A DNA stretch of 64,000 bases, from positions 47,549,786 to 47,613,785 of the forward strand of contig QCXZ01000041.1 in the NCBI GenBank assembly GCA_025024175.1. Direction: 5' to 3'. The notes under the pieces are model-generated. The model saw only the letters and a program-made list of their open reading frames with translations. It had not been told where the DNA came from and ran no database searches. The position numbers were made by a program, and so were the translations under genes. Below are positions 22,961 to 34,640 of the stretch, one piece after another. The first letter of the stretch is position 1; each line of letters opens with the position of its first letter. The stretch is from Rhyzopertha dominica. Lineage: Eukaryota; Arthropoda; Insecta; Coleoptera; Bostrichidae.

Positions 22961-24483
22961 CACAATAAATAACAATAACGGGGAATGGATATTGGGATGA
23001 TAGTCAAACAAACATTTCAGCTGACGTTTCGGTTTACTTAAACCTTTTTCAACGCTACAACAAAGGAAGAAAACATGTAATTTCGGCAGTACCGAAAGAT
23101 AATATAAATGAAATTTTTGAGATGTTCAATAGTGTAAATAGAAAGATTCAATTCACCATGGAAGTGGAAGTTGAAAATAAAATCCCATTTTTGGATATAA
23201 TTTTGTATAGAACTGACAAAGGAATAATAGAAACAGATTGGTATCAAAAACCGAGTAGCTCAGGTAGATTATTGAATTATCTATCTAGGCACAGTACTAA
23301 AATGAAACTAAACATTATTAATAATTTGATTTTTAGAGTGTTTAAATTGAGTAATAAAAAATTTCATAAGTTTAATGAAGCCAAAATTAAACATATTTTA
23401 AAAGCTAATAATTATCCAGTTGACCTAATTCAAAAGTGTCTAAGTAAGTACAAGTTCCAGAACATTCATGTTAGAGTTTGTGGGACAATGGATAAAGATA
23501 AAACTACATATTGTAAGTTTCCTTTAATTGGTAAATGTGAAAACCAACTGAAGTCTATATTTGGAAACACAAATGTAAGCCTAGCTTTTTATAACCAAAA
23601 TAATATTGGTAGACTACTTTACAGTAGCCTTAAAGACAAGTTGAAAGCTAAAGAAGTTTCTAATGTTGTTTACAAGATACCCTGTTATAACTGTGAAAAA
23701 TGCTACATTGGTCAAACGAAACAATACGTAACAAATAGAATCTACCAACATAGGTGTGATTGTAATATCACTAATTCTAATAAAAAAGATAAGACAGCTT
23801 TAGCTATTCACCATTTTGATCAGGGACACAATTTTAATTTTGAAGATTACAGCACGCTAGACAGTGAACCAAATTTGAGTAAGAGGAAGGTCAGTGAAAT
23901 TATATACATTAATCTAAATAGAACGGTAAATTTCAGAATTGACACGGAAAATTTGAGTCAAATCTATAATCCTCTAATACGTGAGATTAAGTTAATGAAT
24001 TAGTTTCCTTGAATTATTTTTCTTGAATTTATTTATTTATTCATTTGTATTTGTTGTTTTGTTTTTGGTGTTGTGGGAGTTTCAAGTTTTATGGGTTGAC
24101 TACAGTTGTTTGTTGGCAGCCAACCGAGTTGACATTAGCTATTGGCAGTAGGCAGGTCACCATTTTATTTTGTAAATGCGTTTTATATATGTTTTGGACA
24201 TCATCCCTGTTACAAACAGATTTCTTGTTTTGAATGTGTTGCTTGTTGTGTTACGCACTGCTTTAATGATTTACATTAGTTTACTGAGACATGAAGGTAG
24301 GGATTTTACTTTGTAACTTTTGCACGTGTTTCATTACATGTTTTCTTCCTTTGTTGTAGCTTTAAAAAAGGTTTAAGTAAACCGAAACGTCAGCTGAAAT
24401 GTTTGTTTGACTATCATCCCAATGTCCAATCCCCGTTATTGTTAGTTATTGTGTTATAATTCTTTGGACGTGAACATAACCTC
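22961..24483 (+). mobile_element. Penelope-like element (5'-truncated) with inverted terminal repeats
   Basis: A 1.5-kb PLE inserted in a Tc1-like transposase gene. The left arm (about 22957-23080) and right arm (about 24335-24459) are inverted copies of one sequence of about 120 bp, including AACAATAACGGGGA, GGGATGATAGTCAAACAAAC and TTTCAGCTGACGTTTCGGTT. Inverted or direct pseudo-LTRs are characteristic of PLEs. A 15-bp repeat, ATTATAAAATATTAA, flanks it (22946-22960 and 24484-24498) and is the likely target duplication. The coding part keeps only the end of the reverse transcriptase plus the nuclease, so it is 5'-truncated. Confidence 0.88.
23122..24003 (+). CDS. Penelope-like RT thumb plus GIY-YIG endonuclease (partial ORF)
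   Basis: The C-terminal 293 residues of a PLE polyprotein, uninterrupted. Residues 1-80 are the end of the reverse transcriptase: KIQFTMEVEV and IPFLDIILYR (21-30), then TDWYQKPSSSGRLLNYLSRH, matching the FLD and YRKPT.TDRYLNY..HH blocks. Residues about 183-265 are a GIY-YIG nuclease: VYKIPC with CYNCEKC (188-194), YIGQT (195-199), NRIYQH with R206, H230-H231 and SEIIYI with E259, the expected catalytic Arg and Glu. In PLEs this nuclease nicks the target for primed reverse transcription. The frame is open upstream into the inverted repeat (VPKDNINEIFE), so M1 is only the first Met and the true N-terminus, including the palm, is missing. Confidence 0.9.
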   Translation: MFNSVNRKIQFTMEVEVENKIPFLDIILYRTDKGIIETDWYQKPSSSGRLLNYLSRHSTKMKLNIINNLIFRVFKLSNKKFHKFNEAKIKHILKANNYPVDLIQKCLSKYKFQNIHVRVCGTMDKDKTTYCKFPLIGKCENQLKSIFGNTNVSLAFYNQNNIGRLLYSSLKDKLKAKEVSNVVYKIPCYNCEKCYIGQTKQYVTNRIYQHRCDCNITNSNKKDKTALAIHHFDQGHNFNFEDYSTLDSEPNLSKRKVSEIIYINLNRTVNFRIDTENLSQIYNPLIREIKLMN

Positions 24484-24498
24484 ATTATAAAATATTAA

Positions 24499-24874
24499 AA
24501 TAAAATATTATCATTTATATTTTGGTCATTTTCTTCTTTTTCTGAATAACATTCCACTACTCTTAATTTCCCGATGTACTTACAGTCATGTGTGAAACTC
24601 CATAGCGCCTTTCTAGTCTTCGTGTAAATGCACCAACTTTTTCTTTTGCACTTTCTCTCAATCTATGTTATCTCATATCGGACAAAAGCCGAGGCCTTCC
24701 GCTATTTGGCAGGTTTACACAAGGTATTCCTTCCTCACATGCCTTAATTGTTATATTTTGTCTTTGAAATATGTTTAGAATATCCGCGTTCAGCAATAAT
24801 TGTCTAACTAAATTGTATATATTTTTTTGGATTTCGATTTTATACGCCATGTCACAAGAGTTTTTCGATGACAT
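24499..24874 (-). pseudogene. Tc1-like transposase, N-terminal half (split by Penelope insert)
   Basis: The minus-strand frame from 24874 to 24668 reads IYNLVRQLLLNADILNIFQR, then CEEGIPCVNLPNSGRPRLLS; past one stop come AKEKVGAFTRRLERRYGVSH and MTVS (about 24595-24655). These resemble the paired HTH motifs and GRPR linker of Tc1/mariner transposases. It probably belongs to the same gene as 22498-22945, with the Penelope element and a loss of perhaps 60 codons (around the first catalytic acid) in between. Confidence 0.6.
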
Positions 24875-27800
24875 CTGTCATGAACAAATGCCAGGCAATG
24901 GTTACTAGACTTAAATGTTTTGGAAATGATGAAAATTAGCTAAGAAATCTGCCTCAAAACGTTACACACGTTGTGTCAAGTATGTTCAATTTAAGTTCGA
25001 TTTGCAGTTTTATGTAAAATGTGGGGTTAACTACCAATTCATCAAAGGCATTGTGAAGAGTATTTTGTAATATTAATTAATTAATTAATTAATAATTATT
25101 TAATCGCCCACTTCCAAACAATTTTGTTTAGTACAGATTTGGTTGAATAGAATTCCGGAGATTGCATTGTTATCTACATTAGCGCACAAACACAGGTTCT
25201 GAGAAATCTATTTGAAAGGGCGTTCTCCACCCACATCAAAACCACAGATAAGAAACTTTGCTCTTAGCTTGGCATTCGGACTCTAACAGATAATTCCGGT
25301 AACGTAGATCCCCATTACGTAATCCATGAGCTGTACGGTTGGCTACTTTTATTTGGACTGTAAACAGAAATTACATACTGAAATTAGATACTTACAACTT
25401 TCTCTGGCTGTAAACGGCCAGATAATGCTTACAAATATAAAGTTGTATGTTGTTTTGAATACAATACCCATTCGTTAGTTTTGCTAAATTGAAGTGCAAG
25501 CTTCTGATGTGTTAAATGGTTACGTAAGTTAGGTACGTCCGTAATGCAGATAATTAATAACATTTAAAGTGACATTATTACCAACTAATACCTGTATAAA
25601 TATCAGATTAGCTTTCGCAATGTTCTAGCCATTTCAGAATATATGGAAACTAATTTTAGGTGTGCACATACTTACATTCTTCTCTTGTTTTTAACTTCAA
25701 GGTTCACATCTGTTTATTGACGGTATCATTTCACAACTTTCCTCATTCCTACTATATTCGTCCACAGATGCATTTCATATTAAAAAATTTTCTCATTTGA
25801 TTTGTTGTGGTACGTTATATATTGATAAATAGCTAGCCTTGACTGTTTGGATAATTCCATTTTTATAGCAATAAATATCCATTTTTTAGAAAAGGCATTA
25901 AAAATTTTCACATTAAAGCTTTGAATATAAATCTAACAGAAAGGAGCGTTGTGCATCTTTATTTACATATAAAAGAAGACGGAAACAGCCATGTTGACAC
26001 GTCAGCTTTATATAATATGGTCCTAGACATAAAAATATGGTTAGTTGTGCGTCCTGTTGTTGCTTGACATCAATAAATAAAAATTCAGGAGTAACATTTC
26101 ATATTTAAGTGTTTTTAATACTAAATTTGCACTTTTTTAAGGTTATGAATCAGCATCGCGTGGTATGTATAGGCGCAGTCAAATTGATTGATACGAGCGA
26201 TAAATTATTGATTGGACCTAGCTTTTTCGCTTTACTATAATCGATTTTGATAATTGTTCATTATTTCAAGGTATCGTAAATATACTTCATACAATAATTC
26301 ATCGTCTCAAACATATTGCCAAAGCTCAAACAGCAGTCGGCCATATGCACGCTCCATTCTGATCCCACGAATCGATGTCCTCCTTCCTCCTTCCTGTCAG
26401 TTTTATATTCGAAGATTTAAAAAGGTTAATCAAATTAATATCCAGCTATCATAAAGTAGGTACCTAAAGTGACGTCACCTTGGGCGCAAAATGCAAAACT
26501 GACGTTTGCCTTGGGCGAACAGTATTATTATTAACTGTTTGATTTCTGTATGGATTTGAGTCGCAATTATGTTGGCAGGTAGTGATTTTATCATCATTTG
26601 TACGATATCAACGTATGCAGTGGGGTAATGCACTATTTACAGACGGAGAATAAAAGGATTCGTTTTACACCACAATGAAATACAAAGTCTTGGAGTACTC
26701 TCGGAGGACTTAGCGTTGAATAGTAATTATTAAGTTTTTTGCAAAATTCTACACTAGTAGTCACCCCATATATAAGTTCTGCTTGCTCTAAACAAAAGTA
26801 TTTGTTGTATCTTATACGCAATTTTTTTTCTTATAATTGCAAAAAAATATTCACCAGGAGCATCATTCCATGCATTTTATTTTCACTAGTGTTTTACTGA
26901 TAGGTGCGTAGGAGTGCTGTAACTTAATTGCTGCTCCGCATCCCTGTTTCTTATTTTTACTAAATAAACCATGGAACTATAAGAGCTTTTTTTGTTCAAC
27001 ATATAATCACAAAGCTTATACCGCCCCTTGATTTATTAGCCGAAATCGGTTGGCCAATAACTTAATAAAACAGCTTACAAAATTAGACACAATATTTATA
27101 TTTATTTGTTCAACAAGAAAGCCATTATGTTTCCATGGTTTATCTAGTAAAAGTGAGGTATGAGGATATCCTGCTGAAAATCAAAAAACAAAGAATGATG
27201 CTCCTGCATGGTGAATGCTTTTTGCAGTTAAAAGAATAAAAAACGTGTAGTATGAGGAGTATAAATATTTTGGTATAGTGCACGCATAATTTACATCATG
27301 TGGGGTGGCACTTATGTGGAATTTACCAAAAAGAAACCGATATCAGCTATAAGCAGGCATGTTATGGAAGACTAATTTCTGAGTCAACTCCTGATAATAA
27401 ACATCAAACATTTTAGTCGACGGTAATATCATAAGATCTTGATAAATAGTCGCCAGTTTTTTTATACATTGTCATCAGTTACTATGGAAAGTGCGCGACT
27501 TTGAATTTGACGAGACCAAATTAGCATTTGACTTTTGTATAAGATTACCGAAACTTTTCGTATATTTATAATTTTCACCTCAATGCAATTTAATCAGAAT
27601 ATTTACTTTAATGGTTCATTACTTTTATAGTCATCTCTGTGCTGTGGTCTTGAGTCGTCGTACACCACTTGAAAAGGCAAAGTAGTAATCACACTAAATC
27701 GTTGGTCAAACTATATATACGCTTCCCCAAATGTTGTAGAGATATCATTGAAACCTTTGAACAGTGATATGCTGCAGAATAGATAGGCAGGGCAACAATT

Positions 27801-28859
27801 TACAACACATGCCAAACCAAAATGAGCGGAAGTAGATTAGTTGACCTCCCAAGCGCACATTTTTAACATATCATCTAACCTAAAACTATTTAGTTTAAAC
27901 ACATTTTTTCGACTCCCTAATGCTTCCGATGTGCGGGTGCCTGTCACAAAAAGCCTTTTTGTGGTGTCCATTGTCAGCNTGCGCAAGCGAACATAATGCG
28001 TTTTCTGTCTTACAAAAAAACAACCTCGTTATTAGCCTGCGCGCTGTAGGAGAATAAAAAAGAAGCAATGGGAGCACACGTGGGAAGGGGATCACGCCCC
28101 ATCAACGTTACCCAGCTGTTGTCCTGTTATTGTTAGAGACGGGATGGTGCTGTAATTAGTTTCATGGTGGCTTCACATGAGACACCTGTGTATCATTTCT
28201 CGATGATGGTAATCCGTTTACTTATAATGGACTTACTTGAGCATTAAATTGGTCTGTACCCTTCTTTGTTTATTGTTGACTACATCATATTATTTGCACA
28301 TGACTTAAGTAAAGCAAAGAGCAAAATCATGGCGGTGAAATAATGCGACATCTTAACATGGTGAAAAAGATACCAGAGAAAATCATAAAAAGATTGATGG
28401 ACCTAAGAAAACGTCAACTGTGTTTCTTTAAAATACTGATCGTCCCTGATATTTGGGGGTGTCAGGCTGCAAAGTTCTTAGTCTCCTAGTACATACCGAG
28501 TAATGCATAAAATTCGATACAAGGATCACTTGCAAAAATTTTAAGTACGTGATATATATTAAAAAGATTTTATTTTGAAACATTTGAAACAATGCAGTCA
28601 GTTTTTTTTATAGTACCATATGAATTTTTGGGTCATTCGAGGGCTTATTATCTAAGGAACTCAGCCATTATGCTTTAAGGATAAATAACAATCAAAATGG
28701 GCACACCTGAAGTTAAGAAATTTACAAAATACGTCATCAAGTGAGTTTTGTGCTCACATATATGACGAAGATCCCCATGCTCCAATGGAATCCAGTCATC
28801 ACACACGTTTTTCACTAAATATTTAATGGGTATTACAAGCAACAGATTCTATTGTTTTA
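24875..28859. other. Long unassigned AT-rich stretch
   Basis: About 4 kb with no recognised gene or transposon. A simple repeat lies at 25071-25098 (listed separately). About 27900-28120 is GC-richer and single-copy. Short open frames show no known motif. Confidence 0.3.
25071..25098. repeat. (TTAA)n microsatellite
   Basis: A run of about seven ATTA/TTAA tetranucleotide units, directly readable. Confidence 0.9.
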
Positions 28860-29175
28860 TCTAACATTTTTGCAGAACTTAATGGGGTGATCTTTTTGAT
28901 GACATGCCCCATTTGGACCAAAAGCAACAAACTTTTCCGCGTACTTGGATAGAAAGGAGCGAACCCGTATCATGCCCTGCAACAACGTCTGATTTGAAGC
29001 CTTTAGATTTAGTCTAGGGTACTACTGTAAATAGCCTCGGGAAGCTGCAGCTACAAATTAATTAAAAATACCAGCTATCTGAGCCAATAAGGGGATTTAG
29101 AAAGAGTTTGGATCACCCTTAGCCAAATATATAGAAAGAGGGTACTTTGAACATCTTACGATAAACTAATTGTCA
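28860..29175 (+). pseudogene. DDE transposase relic (DUF4817-type family), C-terminal part
   Basis: Plus-strand traces FPRTWIERSEPVSCPATTSD and LKPLDLV (about 28936-29020) match the (W)IGR.GPVEWP.RSPDL.PLDFFLW block of insect IS630-type transposases. About 120 bp later ERGYFEHL (about 29135-29160) matches their C-terminal GG(H/Y)FEHL. Stops and substitutions interrupt it. It is the same broad superfamily as the intact element at 555-2205 but too diverged to be a recent copy. Confidence 0.65.
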
Positions 29176-29184
29176 ACACACACC

Positions 29185-30140
29185 TACGTTGTAAAAAACT
29201 GGGTTATTGGGCTTTATGGCCGTCGTCGGTTGGGTGTTATCCCTAACGTTTCACTGGTTCGAGTGACGTATGTCTTCGTTCTCGACTTCCGCTGCAAAAT
29301 GATGTCACTGTGACAGGGTCGCTGTCGCTAACTCGGATCTCGTGCGCAAGTCCTTTATCAACGGTGGTTCGTTTCTGGGCAATTTTAGTGTTTGCAAGAA
29401 CTGGTAGTCAAGCTTTGCTTAATTTAAACGTTTCATCTTGCCGATTAAAGTTGGCTTTGTGTTTTTCAATCTCTATTGCTTCCCGGACTAGTCGGCAATG
29501 ATTCCCGGCGGTCGAAGCAAGTAGTTGCCTTTCTTCGAACAGTATTTCATGGTGTCTAGTGCCGTGCGCTTGTTCAGCTACCGCAGATATCTGAACAAGT
29601 CCTAGACTACAATTCCTTTTATGTTCATTCAGTCTTGTCTTGACTGATCTCTTAGTGATCCCAATGTACACCATTCCGCATGTGTACGGGATGCGACGAA
29701 CACCTGACTCTGAAAGCCGATCTTAGGACTTGCTATACTTTTTGGGTGGGCTTGAAGATTGTCTTTATGCAGTGTTTTTCTAAGACAAGAAAAACTTACC
29801 TATCTCCGGAGGTGCTCAGTTTTTTGTTTAAGTGTTTCTAAATTTAGGGTTCGTGGCACATTTCATTTTCTCGGCATTATATCCATTGGCTCGCTCTAAA
29901 TGATCCAGTTGCCGTTTCGGAAAGTCCGGAGTGCATATTTTCCAGGCACGTATAGTGTCAGCGTTGTTCCTATACCTCTTTTTTGTCGAGGGTGGTGATT
30001 TGAGGTCCAGTTTAGGTATCTGTTACTACTGTTACTTGGCTTTCCTGTATACGGTGTGCACCAGTTGATCATCTCCACTTCTCATAACTAAAACGTCGAG
30101 AAAAGCCAGTTTACCTTAGTTTCCATAGTAAACTTGATAT
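29185..30140 (-). pseudogene. Penelope-like element relic with GIY-YIG domain
   Basis: A minus-strand PLE fragment. From about 30180 downward it reads YLDSFSIHLNNQHPNIKFTM and ETKV, then shifts frame through LAFLDVLV, RYLNWTSNHHPRQKRGIGTT and LT (thumb of the reverse transcriptase). The open part 29674-29408 is the nuclease: MVYIGITKRSVKTRLNEHKR, then VAEQAHGTRHHEILF, VREAIEIEKHKANFNRQDE and LSKA; the Arg and the REAIEIEKH Glu are present. The outer end (about 29185-29290, with CTAACGTTTCACTGG) looks like a PLE pseudo-LTR. Frameshifts make it non-functional. Confidence 0.87.
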
Positions 30141-30376
30141 TCGGATGTTGATTGTTTAGATGTATTGAGAAGCTATCTAAGTATTCTAAACAGTCAACGT
30201 ACGAACTTGAAGTTTACTACGGAAACAGAAGAATAAAAACTGCCCTTACTTACCACCCTCGACAAAAAAGAGGCATAGGAACAACGTTGACACAACGTGT
30301 CCGGAAAATATGTCCTACGGACTTTCTGACACGTGAACTGGATCATTTAGAGCGAGCGTTCCGAGCCAATGGATAG
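30141..30376 (+). pseudogene. Second Penelope-like fragment, head-to-head with the first
   Basis: A plus-strand copy of the same PLE region: TNLKFTTETEE (about 30202-30235), then YHPRQKRGIGTTLTQRVRKI and DFLTRELDHLERAFRANG (about 30258-30372). It mirrors 29885-30170 on the other strand, so the two form an inverted repeat with arms of about 200-250 bp centred near 30172. Both sense strands point outward. The copies differ at about one base in eight to ten. Confidence 0.82.
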
Positions 30377-30879
30377 ACCGCGAAAGTCAAAACCAATACA
30401 TACTTCGCCTGTTACTAAAATAGTTGTAACATCAAAACTAACAAAAAAAATCACAACGTATCTCAAAAAATATTGAATATAGACCCTACCATATCCTAAT
30501 AAAGTCGAAAAATTGTAGAATTTTGCATCTAACCCTGCAACACTTCTTGTCATTGTTAAAGGCACCTACAACTTTTACATCTAAGATTACAATAAATTTG
30601 CCGTAATATTAGAAGACATATATCCCCATAAAATTTTGTGTCGTGGCTCTTGAGTCACGATCTAAACAAAAGATGTTTGATTTGTAATTAGGATATACTT
30701 ATTTATGTCATATCGTATCTTCACATTTTATACGAACATGTGGTTCAATTGCGTCTAAAGCATTTTAGACCCATCCTTGATTAATCCTCTTAGGACAAGA
30801 GAGTCCTGGACAAGTCAAAACCAGTTCATCAACAACCCCATGCAAATATCCCACCAACTCGTTTACATGCGTAACCTTT

Positions 30880-30960
30880 TTTGTNTCCTTCGAGTGTTCA
30901 ATGCCGATAATGAAGCCCGAGTGGTCGAAACGTTTCGGCCTCTATCCCTCTTTGTCCCGA
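30880..30960. repeat. Penelope-type terminus (solo)
   Basis: GCCCGAGTGGTCGAAACGTT followed by TCGGCC (about 30916-30941) has the CGAAACG core and flanking GTGG seen in pseudo-LTRs of Penelope-like elements. No PLE coding sequence lies directly beside it on the right. It may be the far end of the 30141-30376 copy. Confidence 0.5.
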
Positions 30961-32439
30961 GGTCCCCGGTGGCCCCCCACTCGATGCACAATGCCGTCAT
31001 CCCTTCTCTAAACATTTCGGATTAGGGCACCTTCTTGTCTTAGCATTTTGGTACCGCATGCTAGTCGGATGCGTGCTCGGTCGGTGTCGAGAGCTGAAGA
31101 GTGTGCGTGAGGTTGTTTCAGTATACGTCGTGCTGAGAGTGGGNGGTTGGTTTTTCTTTGTTGTGTTATGNTTTTTGTGGTGGCCCGATATGGATAGGGC
31201 GCTCACCTTGGATGGCTCGTGGGATGAAGACGTGGTAGGTTTGAGTTGCAAAATTGACTTGTGCAAAGGTTAAACGGTGACATTTTTATAATCGTTAAGT
31301 CAAACATAAATATTTGAAGAGTGTCGGAAATATTTGCTGTCATGATATAATAATGTATAAACAATTTTAACAGCTTTCTATTAATTATAAAATGCACTAA
31401 GAGTGTTGTAACATATAGCTCTTCGTGAAGGAATTTACTGACAGAGTCCCATTTACAAATGTGTATACAGAATGTATCACGGTTATGCTCAAATAGTATG
31501 TCATAAAACGAAGTACGTATTGAATATATGGATGGCCCAAATGTATTTTAAAACAAATGAGAACCGTTTGCTATTGTATATAACGGCGGACAGGAATAAT
31601 ATAAAGAAGAGAGTATGTCTCAGATATCTTTGTGTAGGATAGAATCATTACTTATTTTTTAATTGAACATTTTCATAGTTTTTCTCCTGATTAATCCCGA
31701 AAAGCAGAAATGGACGTCACAAAAATCTCATTAAAAAACTGTCTAGTTAAGTTTTTTCTTCCGCGTGAAGGGACATGTTATTTTGTAAATATTTCATTAC
31801 AATTAATATGTGTCTTTTACTGGTGTCCAAAGTTCAAGAGTATTTTTTTTAAATGTCCTATGCATAACAAAACTATATAATTTTTGAAGATATTATACGG
31901 TGATAATATTGCTTTTAAGATACTGACAAGTTTTACAATATTGATTGTGACTTCTGCAATCTTATTAAATGTTATTTTGGACATAACTATGGGAACCTAT
32001 GAGTAAAGCAGAATTTATTATACCATAAGTCAGCATCTTCATTTTTTCAACGCGTCTTATATTGTCTACATTAGTAATCATTATTTTTTAACCAGAAAAA
32101 AGTAAAATTGGTAATATGTTTATTTCATATCACATTTATCAGTATTTGTTGTCCAAATGCAAATGGTGAAACGCCAGCTTCATAGCTGCTTTGGTACAAA
32201 TAGGCATTATATCCCTGAATTGAATTTTACAATAAGAAAAACATTTTTTCCTGGCCTGCAAGCGCATACATTTTTACGGCTTAGTGGAAAGAAAAGTTTA
32301 TTTTTCTGTTCATTTTGGACTAAGTAATAATCTCTGCTTTTTAAATCTCGTCACCCATTGGTGGTTTTACTTTTTGACAACAATGACACTTTGATAGATG
32401 TTTGTGAAAAACAACTTTAATAAAATAAATGCAAAGTAA
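30961..32439. other. Unassigned; GC-rich start, then AT-rich
   Basis: 30961-31270 is GC-rich with two N bases and short open frames on both strands lacking known motifs. It may be PLE tail or low-copy DNA. The rest is AT-rich and uninformative. Confidence 0.3.
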
Positions 32440-32960
32440 CTTTTAACAATAACAATCAATTCAAAACGGAGCGCCTTGAAACTTATCTGAATTTCTTCGG
32501 TGAACAATGGTAACACGGCGTCCCTTATTCAATTTTTCTTTTTCTTCATCCTTATAAGACAGGTTATCCCTATAGGCAACTTATAACTCTAAACATCCCC
32601 AAAAATAAAAATTCAAAATTGTAAAATCGGGACTTCTAACAGGGCACACGACTAGACCATTTCTCCAAACTTAACGTTTAACGACTTAGTAACAATTCGA
32701 GAAAAAATGTACAAAAAGACCATCTTGCTGAGAAAACATTGTACGTTGGTAATTAAATTCCAAACCATCAAGTGCGGCGTTAACCTTGTTATTAATAACA
32801 AGCATGGACGTATTATCCCGTTATAATCAATGGCACATCATACTGACGACTTTGACATCGCTCCAATATCTGGCATACTGTGAGGCAATTGTGCCAATAG
32901 TAGAAAATGTTGTCTCACCAGAAAACGTTATTTTGCGATAAAAGTTTTGGTCTCCCATCC
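32440..32960 (-). pseudogene. DDE transposase relic (IS630/Tc1 type)
   Basis: Minus-strand traces in order: FLAKITFSGETTFSTIGTIA (about 32880-32940, first catalytic block with the usual Asp-Glu altered), LDGLEFNYQRTMFSQQDGLF (about 32725-32790; QQDG holds the second Asp), then CPVRSPDFTILNFYFWGCLE (about 32590-32650, third block). The layout is that of the insect family with QQDG.A.H and RSPDLTP.DFFLWG. Stops and lost residues show it is dead. Confidence 0.7.
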
Positions 32961-33939
32961 ATAAACACAAATATAATAGTTTTGCATCATTCCTTGGTTC
33001 ACATATTTATTGGTTTATGTAGATGAATCTTTCAAAATTATTTGAATGTGGGACTTACTTGTGTCCAGTTGGGGAGATGGCCTCCTTAGTGAGGTATTTG
33101 GGTGATCCTAGACATATTCCAACACCATCGTGCATTTCCTTCTGTTTCTTTAAATTTTTAACAGATCCAGGATACTTATATTTCATCACGAGTATCCCTA
33201 GATGGAATAAATTTTACAATCTTTTGTCTATAATGTCACAGATGTGTTAGCGAGTAAAAGTACGGTAGATCTTGGTAGTACATTAGTACTCTGACTATAT
33301 GTATGCATTAACAGTTTGCATCCTATAATGGGCCTTCTATTCTACCATAAGCCACTGATCTGCAAGCTTAGAACCGAGCCCGACAACAACCTGCTTCCAT
33401 GTTTAGAGCCCTGGTCGTTCTAGTATAGAAATATAAAGCTTGCCAAGTTGGCAAAGATTTGCAGTTGTTCTATATCTATGAATACTGACAAATCAAAGAT
33501 GCTGTGGCATCGCTGAACAACTAATCGATTTTTGTCTCATTAATAACAATCATGTCATCAAAATCTATTCATCTAAATCAAGTATTTTGCTGGTTGTTCT
33601 TATTTCTGTACAGTTCGTGTAGCTTTAAGTAGCTGGTCACTGAGGTCGTCATTTTAATTGACATCTTATTCAAATAGCCCTCTCGATATCGGCCTGCCTA
33701 AAAAGCCTAAAGTAAATTACGTAATCTTTATGATTATGATCAATCTTTATGATTGATGTATGTAATTGGATTTGACCATTTTTGGGAACTTGGAATGGAG
33801 ATATGCAACAAAAAACGTGGAATCTTCACACTATCCCATTTACCTCTGAAACTTTGTTGCAGATGAGTTTTTTTCTTTCTTATTGTACCAGCTGTATTCT
33901 ATCAAGAGCTGTTTTCAAAAATAATTATTTGCAAAAAAA
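32961..33939. other. Unassigned spacer
   Basis: No gene recognised. A perfect 14-bp palindrome of NF-I type, TTGCCAAGTTGGCAA-like, sits near 33440-33455. Confidence 0.3.
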
Positions 33940-34640
33940 CATTTATTTCTATTTTTAAGACCTTCCCTCCACACTTGGGGCATTTTTACATCTGCGAAAA
34001 CTTTTTTTGAGAACGTTTTCTCCAATCTTCCAGGCGTAGTTTGTTTATTTCATTTTTAAAGACACCTTCGTATGATGTAAAAAGAAAAACCTCGTAATTT
34101 ATCGTTTGCTGGCGGGAATAAGAAAAATTCATTGGGTGATAGGTCTGGCCTGTACGGCGAATGACCCATTATTTCTATGCTTTGGTCATTTGTCCAAGCA
34201 CCAACTCGAGCATTATCTTTATGAAAGATGATCCTTTTTCTTGGACGTTTTCGCGAACCTTTTGGAGAACCAGAAAAAACAAACTGTTCATTCCGAATTT
34301 ACGATACGTTTACCCTTCAGTGGTACGATGGAAACATGCCCAATAATTAAAATAAAAAGTGGCGGTAACCATCTTTTTATTTCGGCTGTTTTCACAAACA
34401 ACTTCTGTTGGAGCCGACTCATTCTCCGAGACCCAAACTGACGTTTGTTCTTTTTTTTCGGAATCACAACGGTATTCCCATGTTTGTTCCACTGTGATGA
34501 TGTTGTACACCAAATTACACGAGCCACCGTCTTCTTTTTGAGCTGAAGTCAAATTGTGGAGAATCAGCTGAGAACAAAGCAAATGTAAAATAACTTTAAT
34601 TGTTTTAACATCAATCCTTAATCTGACGTAATATGCCGGT
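33940..34640 (-). pseudogene. Mariner relic, family 3
   Basis: Minus-strand mariner remnant. LVYNIITVEQTWEYRCDSEK and KEQTSVWVSENESAPTEVV (about 34390-34510) match the block DIVTGDE(S/T)WIY.YDPETKQQSTVWV, with the catalytic Asp replaced (TVEQ for TGDE). MVTATFYF, GHVSIVPLKGKRIVNSE (about 34290-34360) and, in other frames, DNARVGAWTNDQSIEIMGHS and PYRPDLSPNEFFLFP (about 34115-34230) match DNASSHTS...LM.HPPYSPDLAPNDFFLFP. The N-terminal HTH region is missing. Confidence 0.8.
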
